Shown here piece by piece: positions 19,056 to 26,321 of a DNA stretch of 64,000 bases (positions are counted from its first letter, which is position 1; every line of letters starts with the position of its first letter). The notes under the pieces are model-generated. The model saw nothing but the letters and a program-made list of their open reading frames with translations. It did no database searches and was not told the DNA's origin. The translations under genes were made by a program, and so were the position numbers. Origin of the DNA: an uncultured Pelagibacteraceae bacterium. GTDB taxonomy: Bacteria; Pseudomonadota; Alphaproteobacteria; Pelagibacterales; Pelagibacteraceae. The stretch covers positions 1-64,000 of the forward strand of contig CACDYR010000005.1 in NCBI GenBank assembly GCA_902557155.1. Reading direction: 5' to 3'.

Positions 19056-19739
19056 ATGTCTGCTCACGTGTTTATTGCTGAAGACGAAACTTCAATAGTA
19101 ACGCTGTTAAAATATAATCTTGAAAAAGAAGGCCATAAAGTAAGCTATTCCGAAAATGGTGAAGATGCACTTAAACAAATTAAAGATAAGCATCCTGACT
19201 TAATATTAATGGATTGGATGTTACCAGATTTGTCGGGTGTTGAAATATGTAAGAATTTAAAAAAAGATAAAAAATATAACGACATACCGGTAATAATGTT
19301 GACAGCAAAAGGTGAGGAAGAGGACAAATTAAGAGCTTTTGATACTGGTGCAGATGATTATGTAACAAAGCCATTTAGTCAAAAAGAACTTAATGCAAGA
19401 ATTAAATCACTACTTAGAAGATCAAAACCACAATCATCTGCAGATGTTGTTGAGTTTACAGATCTAAAAATAGATAGAATAACAAAAAGAGTTTATAGAA
19501 ATAATGTTGAAATAACTTTAGGTCCTACAGAATTTAAATTATTAGATTTTTTTATCAAAAATCCAAAAAGAGTATATTCACGAGAACAACTATTAAACAA
19601 TGTTTGGGGTGAAAATATTTATGTAGAGTCTAGAACAGTCGATGTACATATTAGAAGATTAAGACAGGCTATTAATATAGATAAAACCAAACCATTAATA
19701 AGAACTGTAAGATCAGCAGGTTATTCTTTAGAATCTTGA
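19056..19739 (+). CDS. phoB: Phosphate-regulon response regulator PhoB
   Basis: OmpR/PhoB-type transcription activator, 227 residues. The receiver domain has the acidic pair E9/D10, phosphoacceptor D53 (LMDWMLPD), T83 and K105 (VTKPFS). The C-terminal winged helix has LGPTEFKLLDFF, SREQLLNNVWG and ESRTVDVHIRRLRQAI, the hallmark of PhoB. It ends the pst operon and overlaps the convergent sixA gene tail-to-tail by 19 bp. It should bind the 7-4-7 repeats at 13740 and 9982. Confidence 0.96.
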   Translation: MSAHVFIAEDETSIVTLLKYNLEKEGHKVSYSENGEDALKQIKDKHPDLILMDWMLPDLSGVEICKNLKKDKKYNDIPVIMLTAKGEEEDKLRAFDTGADDYVTKPFSQKELNARIKSLLRRSKPQSSADVVEFTDLKIDRITKRVYRNNVEITLGPTEFKLLDFFIKNPKRVYSREQLLNNVWGENIYVESRTVDVHIRRLRQAINIDKTKPLIRTVRSAGYSLES

Positions 19740-20245
19740 AGGTCTTTAGGTCTCATAAATTCCTTAATTAAACCATTTCCATCTAATTTATTCCATTCAT
19801 TAAAATCAAAATAAATTTTTGCAAAAGCTGATGTTGGAAATTTATAGTTTAATAACTTAAAATGATTGTTGTTATGATTTTTTGTCAGTGATCGTACTAG
19901 ATTTCTAACAGCAGGCTCGTGGTTAATTAAAAGCACAGATTTAAATTTTTTAGGTGTTTTTTTTATTATATCTATAATTTTATCTTCACTTGATAGGTAT
20001 AATTTTTTTGAAGAAATAATTTTTTTTGGTTTTTCTATTTTTTTTAATAAAATTTTTAACGTTTTCTTTGTTCTTTTTGATGATGAAAGTAATATGTAAT
20101 CAAACTTATATTTTTTTTTAACAAAAAATTCACAAATCTTTTTTGCATTTTTCTTGCCACGCTTACTTAAAGGTCTTTCATGATCCTCAAGATTTGGATG
20201 GTCCCAGCTAGATTTTGCATGACGCATAACGTATAATTTGAGCAT
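19721..20245 (-). CDS. sixA: SixA-type phosphohistidine phosphatase (histidine phosphatase superfamily)
   Basis: Small branch-1 histidine phosphatase, 174 residues from this start. The RHG-type motif is at 7-10 (MRHAKSSW), then HERPLSKRGKKNA, typical of SixA, and the second catalytic histidine in INHEPAVRNLVR. The frame can be extended upstream to 20338, but that would run into ppk; MLKLYVMRHAK begins with the expected first strand. Its start codon is only 13 bp from that of the divergent ppk, and its 3' end overlaps phoB. The target phosphohistidine is unknown. Confidence 0.88.
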   Translation of the reverse strand: MLKLYVMRHAKSSWDHPNLEDHERPLSKRGKKNAKKICEFFVKKKYKFDYILLSSSKRTKKTLKILLKKIEKPKKIISSKKLYLSSEDKIIDIIKKTPKKFKSVLLINHEPAVRNLVRSLTKNHNNNHFKLLNYKFPTSAFAKIYFDFNEWNKLDGNGLIKEFMRPKDLQDSKE

Positions 20246-20258
20246 AAAGTTTAAATAT

Positions 20259-22409
20259 ATGACTGCGTTAAAAAAACAAGATAAAGAAATACTTAAATCT
20301 AAATACATAAATAGAGAATTGTCTTGGCTCAAATTCAACGACAGAGTTCTTCTAGAAGCCCAAAATATTGAAAACCCACTTTATGAAAGAATTAAATTTT
20401 TATCTATAGCTGGATCAAATTTAGATGAATTCTTTATGGTACGTGTCGCGGGTTTATATAGTCAAATCAAGCAAGAGGTAGATTCTCTTAGCTCTGATGG
20501 TCTTACTCCTGATGAACAAATGAGTGAAGTTATTTTGGAAACAAATAATCTTCTTAATAAACAAAATAAAATATATAGAGATTTAATTTTTCAATTAAAA
20601 AAAGCAAATATAAGTATAGTTAAACCTGAAAATTTAAGTAAATCAGATCAGAAAAAATTATTTAAAATTTTTAATGAAGAAATTTACCCCCTGCTAACTC
20701 CATCAGCAATAGACCCGGCTCATCCCTTTCCATTTATTGCAAATCAAGGAAGAGCATTAGTTATGAGATTAAATAAGAAAAATAAAAAAAGAGTTTTAAA
20801 TGCAATAATAGTAATTCCAAAAGCTTTATCAAGATTTATTGAAATAGATGGAAATAAAAGTTTTAAAAAATTTTTAATTATTGATGATGTTATAAGTTTT
20901 TTTGCTTCTGAAATATTTCCTGATCATGATTTAGATAAAAAAATGTTATTTAGAGTTATAAGAGATAGCGATGTAGAAATTCAAGAGGAGGCCGAAGATT
21001 TAGTAAGATCTTTTGAATTGGCATTAAAAAGAAGAAGAACAGGTGACATAGTACGTTTAGAAATTTTGAAAAATAGTAATAATGACTTAATTAAGTTTAT
21101 AACCAATAAGTTAAACGTAAAATCTGAATACATCTATGAAATTGAAGGCATTGTTGGAATTCAAGATATAGACCAAGTTTGTAAAATTAAAAATTCTAAA
21201 TTAAGATTTAAAAATTTTAATCCCAGGGAGGTTGAGAGATTAAAGGAGTTTAATAATAATTTTTTTGATACTATAAAAAAAAAAGATTTAATAGTTCATC
21301 ACCCTTTTGAAACATTTGATGCTGTCGTTGAGTTTTTAAATCAAGCTGCATATGATAAAAAAGTTATAGCAATTAAACAAACACTATACAGAACAACGTT
21401 AGACTCTCCAATTGTTAAAGCCTTAATAACAGCAGCTGAAAATGGAAAGACAGTGACTGCTTTAATAGAGATCAAAGCAAGGTTTGATGAAGAAGCAAAC
21501 ATTCAACTTTCAAGAAGTTTAGAAAAGGCAGGAATTCAAATAGTTTATGGTTTTGCAAAATATAAAACACATGCAAAATCATCTTTAATATTAAGAAAAG
21601 AGCAGGGAAAAATTCAAACTTATATACATCTAGGAACTGGCAATTATCACCCAGTTAATGCAAAAATTTATACCGACTTATCTTTATTTAGCTCTGATAA
21701 AAAAATAGCAACTGATGTAGAAAAATTTTTTAATTATGTAACTGGTTATTCAAAACCTCGAAATCTTAGTAAAATATCTATATCACCAATAAATCTTAGG
21801 GAAACTTTGAACAAATGTATTGCTAACGAGATAGCAAATGTCAAAAAAGGAAAAAACGGTGAAATATGGGCCAAAATGAATTCCTTAGTAGACCCAGCGA
21901 TAATTGATAAATTTTACGAAGCTTCAAATGCTGGAGTAAAGATATTTTTATTTGTAAGAGGTGTTTGTTGTTTAAGACCTGGAGTTAAAGATAAATCTGA
22001 AAATATAATAGTTAAAAGCATGATTGGAAGATTTTTGGAACACTCAAGAATTTATTGTTTTGCAAATGGAAAAACAATGCCTAGTAGAGATGCAAAAGTT
22101 TTTATTTCATCAGCAGATTTAATGCCAAGAAATTTAAATCGAAGAGTAGAACTTCTAGTTCCAATTGAAAACCAAACAGTCCACGAACAAGTTCTTGATC
22201 AAATTATGTTAGCTAATTATTTAGATAAAAAACAAAGTTGGGAACTTGATGCTAGTGGAAATTATAAAAAAATTAAATATAGTGAAAATGATTCTTTTTC
22301 AGCCCATGATTATTTTATGAATAATCCTAGTTTATCTGGAAGAGGTAAAGCTAAATTAAAAATGAAACCGAAAAAATTAAACTTAAGACTTATTAAAAGT
22401 GGAAATTAA
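20259..22409 (+). CDS. ppk: Polyphosphate kinase 1
   Basis: Makes polyphosphate from ATP reversibly, storing phosphate. 716 residues from the ATG at 20259, the usual length; a TTG at 20238 is an alternative. The N-terminal domain has YINRELSWLKFNDRVLLEA, and the catalytic domain the autophosphorylated histidine at about 438 (KTHAKSS) and the second histidine in FLEHSRIYCF. The GTGNYHP and DLSLFS segments are typical. ppx follows with an 11-bp overlap. The link with phosphate uptake just upstream is functional. Confidence 0.95.
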   Translation: MTALKKQDKEILKSKYINRELSWLKFNDRVLLEAQNIENPLYERIKFLSIAGSNLDEFFMVRVAGLYSQIKQEVDSLSSDGLTPDEQMSEVILETNNLLNKQNKIYRDLIFQLKKANISIVKPENLSKSDQKKLFKIFNEEIYPLLTPSAIDPAHPFPFIANQGRALVMRLNKKNKKRVLNAIIVIPKALSRFIEIDGNKSFKKFLIIDDVISFFASEIFPDHDLDKKMLFRVIRDSDVEIQEEAEDLVRSFELALKRRRTGDIVRLEILKNSNNDLIKFITNKLNVKSEYIYEIEGIVGIQDIDQVCKIKNSKLRFKNFNPREVERLKEFNNNFFDTIKKKDLIVHHPFETFDAVVEFLNQAAYDKKVIAIKQTLYRTTLDSPIVKALITAAENGKTVTALIEIKARFDEEANIQLSRSLEKAGIQIVYGFAKYKTHAKSSLILRKEQGKIQTYIHLGTGNYHPVNAKIYTDLSLFSSDKKIATDVEKFFNYVTGYSKPRNLSKISISPINLRETLNKCIANEIANVKKGKNGEIWAKMNSLVDPAIIDKFYEASNAGVKIFLFVRGVCCLRPGVKDKSENIIVKSMIGRFLEHSRIYCFANGKTMPSRDAKVFISSADLMPRNLNRRVELLVPIENQTVHEQVLDQIMLANYLDKKQSWELDASGNYKKIKYSENDSFSAHDYFMNNPSLSGRGKAKLKMKPKKLNLRLIKSGN

Positions 22410-23910
22410 AGTTTTTAAAAATAAACAAAATTTAAAATTAAAACCTGCTAAATTAGCAGTTATTGATATAGGCTCTAATTCTATTAGGATGCTAATTTAT
22501 GAAGATTTTAGCTCTTCTCGTGTGCCTTTTTTCAATGAAAAAGCTGTTTGTGAACTTGGTAAAAATTTAGATAAATCAAGAAAACTTCATAAGTCTGGCG
22601 TTGATTATGCGCAAAAAGTATTGAAGAGATTTTCAGAGATTTTAAATGTTTCTAAAATTTCTAATTTAAAAATAATAGCAACTGCAGTTTTAAGAGAAGC
22701 AACTGATGCAAAACCATTTGTTGAATACGTAGAAAATCTTTTTAAGAAAAAAATAGAAATCTTAAGTGGAGAGGAAGAAGCAATTTGTTCAGCAGAAGGT
22801 GTAAAAATTGGATTTGATAATGTAGATGGGTTAGTTGCTGATCTTGGTGGAGGTAGTTTAGAATTAGCTCGAGTTGAAAATGGTTTGATCACTAATAAAA
22901 CATCTTTACCCTTAGGTGTTTTAAGATTAATTAATAATCCAATTGTAAAAAAGAGAAACCTTTCTAAATATATAAAAAAACTTTTGAGAGATGAAAAATG
23001 GTTATCTAAAAAAAAATTTGAAAATCTTTATTTAGTTGGCGGAACATGGAGAGCTTTATTTAAACTTCATCTTTTTCAAAATAAACACCCTGTCCACATA
23101 ATCCATCAGTATTCAGTAAATTATGAAACTTTATCAACATTTATAGAAAAAATAGCATCGTTCAATAAAGCAAAACTAAAAACAGTTGAATATATATCTA
23201 AATCTAGAACACCTTATCTACCATATAGCTCTATAATTTTAGATGAGATCATGAGAGCAACAAATCCAAAAAACATAATATGTTCCATAAGCGGTATTAG
23301 AGAGGGATCTCTAGCAAAAAATTACTTTAAAAATATTGATAACTCTCAAGTTTTTGAAAAATCATTAGAATATATTTCGAAGAAGAGAGGTGATTTGGGA
23401 TTAACCTACAAAAAGTATCATGAATTTATCAAACCTGTATTTGATGGTAATGAACATTTTGATGAAAAATTGCTTAATTTAGCTTGTGTTTTAAGTCATA
23501 TGGATTGGGGACTCGGTGCTTTTCAAAAAGCAGAATTAGTTTTTCAAGAAACATTAAATACTCCATTATTGAGACTTTCACATAAAGAAAGAATTCAAAT
23601 AGCTCTTTCATGTTATTGGAGGTACTGCAGCATTAAATACAACCCTAAAATAGAATATTTAACTTTTTTAAATAATAATGAAATTTTTTCTAGTAAACAA
23701 GTTGGTGCAGCCTTAAGATTTGCACATTCACTTACATCTATTTCAACTATCTTCTTAGAGGAATTTAAATTGTATAAAAGAGGTAACTCTGTATTTTTAA
23801 AAATTCCAGCACAACACCAAGAAATAATTTCTAAACAAGTTACAAAAAGATTTAAAGCTCTTGCGCGAGAATTATTTTTAGAGCCGAGAGTAATTTACTC
23901 AAATAATTAA
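22399..23910 (+). CDS. ppx: Exopolyphosphatase / guanosine pentaphosphatase (Ppx/GppA)
   Basis: Hydrolyses polyphosphate from its end, or pppGpp, using the actin-like ATPase fold. 503 residues starting at a GTG inside the ppk end. Phosphate-1 motif AVIDIGSNSIRMLIYE, phosphate-2 motif ADLGGGSLELA, and LPLGVLRL are clear; a C-terminal HD-like helical domain follows from about residue 320 (LACVLSHMDWGLG). With ppk it forms a make-and-break polyphosphate pair. Ppx versus GppA activity cannot be told from sequence. Confidence 0.92.
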   Translation: MEIKVFKNKQNLKLKPAKLAVIDIGSNSIRMLIYEDFSSSRVPFFNEKAVCELGKNLDKSRKLHKSGVDYAQKVLKRFSEILNVSKISNLKIIATAVLREATDAKPFVEYVENLFKKKIEILSGEEEAICSAEGVKIGFDNVDGLVADLGGGSLELARVENGLITNKTSLPLGVLRLINNPIVKKRNLSKYIKKLLRDEKWLSKKKFENLYLVGGTWRALFKLHLFQNKHPVHIIHQYSVNYETLSTFIEKIASFNKAKLKTVEYISKSRTPYLPYSSIILDEIMRATNPKNIICSISGIREGSLAKNYFKNIDNSQVFEKSLEYISKKRGDLGLTYKKYHEFIKPVFDGNEHFDEKLLNLACVLSHMDWGLGAFQKAELVFQETLNTPLLRLSHKERIQIALSCYWRYCSIKYNPKIEYLTFLNNNEIFSSKQVGAALRFAHSLTSISTIFLEEFKLYKRGNSVFLKIPAQHQEIISKQVTKRFKALARELFLEPRVIYSNN

Positions 23911-23946
23911 AATTTAATTTAATATTGTTTGTTAGTTTTAAATTTT

Positions 23947-24606
23947 TCAATCTTTTTCTAAGAATAATTTTTTTGCAATATAAACAGCAATTAACATACC
24001 AATTAATTCAGCAGCTATATAAAAAGGAGTGTTTAAATAACTTATACCAGTAAAAGATTCTGTGAATGTTCTTGCTATTGCAACAGCAGGATTCGCAAAA
24101 GATGTTGATGAAGTAAACCAATAACCAGCTGTAATATATAACCCAACAGATGCAGCTACGGTAATTTTACCTGACTTCATGGATCCAAAAATAATGATTA
24201 TTAGTCCTAATGTAGCAACAATTTCTGATACAAAAATATAGATACCATCTCTTGATTTTGTCGATAATTCAAAAATTTGATGTTCAAAAAAGAAATTAGC
24301 TAAAGCTACACCCAACAAACATCCAAGGATCTGAGCTGAAATATAAAAGGGTAGAAGACGTTTTTTTAACTTTCCTGTAATTGTCATAGCAATACTTACA
24401 AATGGATTGAAATGAGCTCCAGATACATCCGCAAAAACAGTTATTAACACAAACAATCCAGCTCCAGTTGCTATAGTATTTGCAATTAACATTACAGCTG
24501 TATCATCGGTAAGATTTTCTGCCATTAAACCTGATCCAACTATGATCATTACTAGAAAACAACTTCCAATAAATTCTGAAAGAAAATATCTATTTTTATT
24601 TTTCAT
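23947..24606 (-). CDS. aqpS: MIP-family aquaglyceroporin, AqpS-like (arsenite channel)
   Basis: Six-helix channel of 219 residues. The two half-helix loops carry NPF at 67-69 (SGAHFNPFVS) instead of the usual NPA, and a normal NPA at 172-174 (FANPAVA). Its operon partner is a low-molecular-weight-phosphatase-type arsenate reductase, overlapping by 11 bp. In Sinorhizobium an aqpS-arsC pair detoxifies arsenate by reducing it and letting arsenite flow out through the channel; the same role is inferred here. A generic water or glycerol channel is the alternative. Confidence 0.85.
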   Translation of the reverse strand: MKNKNRYFLSEFIGSCFLVMIIVGSGLMAENLTDDTAVMLIANTIATGAGLFVLITVFADVSGAHFNPFVSIAMTITGKLKKRLLPFYISAQILGCLLGVALANFFFEHQIFELSTKSRDGIYIFVSEIVATLGLIIIIFGSMKSGKITVAASVGLYITAGYWFTSSTSFANPAVAIARTFTESFTGISYLNTPFYIAAELIGMLIAVYIAKKLFLEKD

Positions 24607-25027
24607 GTAGCCAATCTTTAATTTTATTACTTATAAAATTGAAAGTGTTTCTAATGATTATTTGCTTTTCTTCATCATTTGCATTCTGAAGTTTTGTAAC
24701 TGGATCATCTATATCCCAATGAATAATTTGGTTTTTATCAGGCCAAATTGGACATACCTCATTATTAGCGTTATTGCATACTGTTATTACATGATCCATT
24801 TTTATTTCATTATTTATAAACTCTTCAAAGTTTTTAGAACTATAATTAGTTAGATTATAATTTTTATTTTTTTCTAAAAAACTTCTAACATCAATATTAA
24901 TTGTTCCAGATGGATTACTACCAGCACTAAAAGCTTTAAATTTATTTGAGTATTCATTATTGATAATACTCTCAGCTATAATGCTTCTTGCTGAATTTCC
25001 TGTACATACAAATAAAATATTTTTCAT
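24596..25027 (-). CDS. arsC: Arsenate reductase, LMW-phosphatase (thioredoxin-type) family
   Basis: Reduces arsenate to arsenite. 143 residues. The anion loop CTGNSARS (nucleophile C8, R14) and the redox pair C84 (VITVCNNA) and C92 (EVCPIWP) match thioredoxin-linked ArsC rather than a plain tyrosine phosphatase, as does WDIDDP near the end. Overlaps both neighbours: a TAATG junction with the small membrane protein and 11 bp with aqpS. There is no arsR nearby. Confidence 0.9.
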   Translation of the reverse strand: MKNILFVCTGNSARSIIAESIINNEYSNKFKAFSAGSNPSGTINIDVRSFLEKNKNYNLTNYSSKNFEEFINNEIKMDHVITVCNNANNEVCPIWPDKNQIIHWDIDDPVTKLQNANDEEKQIIIRNTFNFISNKIKDWLHEK

Positions 25028-25251
25028 TAAAAAATAATTTTATAAATACCGATTACAAATAATGGAATTTGTAATCCAAAATTTGTTAAAATGGCCTTAT
25101 CCTTTAATAATAATCCTGAAATTGTCCACCCAACAACACCAAGCCCATGAAAATAAATATTCAGCGGGTAAATATTAAGATTTGTAAGTAAAATACCAGT
25201 TAACACTAAGAATGTACTGATCCACTTTAGATATTTTTTCAAAAATGACAT
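25027..25251 (-). CDS. Small membrane protein heading the arsC-aqpS operon, function unknown
   Basis: 74 residues, mostly hydrophobic, with three predicted helices (about 9-28, 32-50, 53-72) and a basic start (SFLKKYLK). Translation is coupled to arsC by a one-base overlap, so it is very probably expressed with the arsenic genes. I do not recognise a named family; the LNIYPLN segment looks conserved-type. A role in arsenic handling is only inferred from position. A Pho-box-like repeat precedes it. Confidence 0.7.
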   Translation of the reverse strand: MSFLKKYLKWISTFLVLTGILLTNLNIYPLNIYFHGLGVVGWTISGLLLKDKAILTNFGLQIPLFVIGIYKIIF

Positions 25252-25273
25252 TCAAAATTTATATGAATGTTTT

Positions 25274-25291
25274 GTTAAAGATTTATTACAA
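25274..25291 (-). promoter_or_regulatory. Candidate Pho-box-like repeat upstream of the arsenic operon
   Basis: On the minus strand TTGTAATAAATCTTTAAC matches 14 of 18 bases of the Escherichia coli PhoB consensus in the same 7-4-7 layout. It lies only 22 bp before the first start codon, closer than at pstS (66 bp), and AT-rich sequence makes chance matches easier, so support is moderate. Confidence 0.4.
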
Positions 25292-25307
25292 TAAACTTTA
25301 ATGTGCT

Positions 25308-26189
25308 TTAATTTTTTTGAAGTTCGTAGATAGAAATATAATGTTTCTTCTTAGGGAGTGGGATTATGGTTGGAACTTTAGTCAATCTTGGTTTTATTGA
25401 TTTATTTCCTACAATAATATTTTTGTCATAATTATCTAAATTAACCTCAGGATGAGGGTTTCCATCATTGATTAATGGCCACGCATCACAAGCTCTATAT
25501 CCAAATAAAATTAAGGGTCTTGAGTTATTCATTTGATTGTGTCCAGACCCATGAACTGATCTACAATGAAAAAATACTACTGTTCCGGCTGTTCCAGTTA
25601 TAGAAACACTATCTTTAGTTCCTATTTTATTTTTCTTAGTGTCTATTTTTCCAACAAAATAATTTTCTTTGCTGTGGTGGCTGTACAATTTCTTTTTGTG
25701 TGAATTCTTTATTATTTTAAGTGGACCATTTTTTTCATAACAATCATCTAAATATATACCAACTGTAATTAAATCATCGTTTGTATGAGGGTAAAAAGCC
25801 CAATCTTGATGCCATCCAATTTCACTACCTTTTTTCTTATTTGGAAGCTTAAAATTTAATTTACCTAGATGAAATCTTACTGTTCCACCTAATAATTTTT
25901 TAGCTATGGATATAATCTTTTTATCTCTAGATAACTCATAGAAAACTTTATGCCTGTTCTGAGGATTATTTAGTCTTAGAATTTCTTTATTTTTTGGAGA
26001 ACTAGAATTGTAAACAAAATGGTAATTATCATAGGACTGAGTTCCATTTGTACCATTACCTTTTTTTCTTTTTTTTTCTTTTGAAATTACTTCATTAACA
26101 ATTTTATTAATTTTATTTATATTTGTTTGAGAAATTAGATTTTCTTTAACAAGAAAGCCATTTTTTTTAAATAAATTTAAATCATTCAT
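25308..26189 (-). CDS. Phytanoyl-CoA dioxygenase (PhyH) family Fe(II)/2-oxoglutarate oxygenase
   Basis: Non-haem iron oxygenase of 293 residues. The iron triad is visible as H127 and D129 (WHQDW) and H213 (SVHGSGHN); R224 (NNSRPL) would bind 2-oxoglutarate. The N-terminal half has the usual GFLVKENLIS opening. Substrates of this family range from phytanoyl-CoA to ectoine, alkylphosphonates and other small molecules, and nothing here fixes it. It is a lone minus-strand gene between the arsenic and zinc loci, so it may have its own promoter in 26190-26274. Confidence 0.85.
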   Translation of the reverse strand: MNDLNLFKKNGFLVKENLISQTNINKINKIVNEVISKEKKRKKGNGTNGTQSYDNYHFVYNSSSPKNKEILRLNNPQNRHKVFYELSRDKKIISIAKKLLGGTVRFHLGKLNFKLPNKKKGSEIGWHQDWAFYPHTNDDLITVGIYLDDCYEKNGPLKIIKNSHKKKLYSHHSKENYFVGKIDTKKNKIGTKDSVSITGTAGTVVFFHCRSVHGSGHNQMNNSRPLILFGYRACDAWPLINDGNPHPEVNLDNYDKNIIVGNKSIKPRLTKVPTIIPLPKKKHYISIYELQKN

Positions 26190-26274
26190 ATAGTCAGATT
26201 ATGAAAGAAAATAAATCTTCTTTAAAATAAATACAATCTTTTTTGTGAGATTAAAAAAAAGTAATAATTATTTG

Positions 26275-26308
26275 TTAATCCGAGAATTTAAAAAAATTCC
26301 CGGATTAA
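26275..26308 (-). terminator. Stem-loop after znuA (candidate terminator)
   Basis: TTAATCCG-A-GAATTT (26275-26289) faces AAATTC-C-CGGATTAA (26294-26308) around AAAA. As minus-strand RNA the A/C mismatch becomes a G-U pair, giving an unbroken 15-bp stem, so it fits a transcript coming from znuA. A T-run follows about 14 nt later on that strand rather than immediately. Confidence 0.6.
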
Positions 26309-26321
26309 ACCTAATTTTTAA

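Noticed and set aside
20246..20338. N-terminal extension of sixA (31 codons)
   Set aside because: It would run antisense into ppk and adds no family-like residues before the first strand LKLYVMRHAK.
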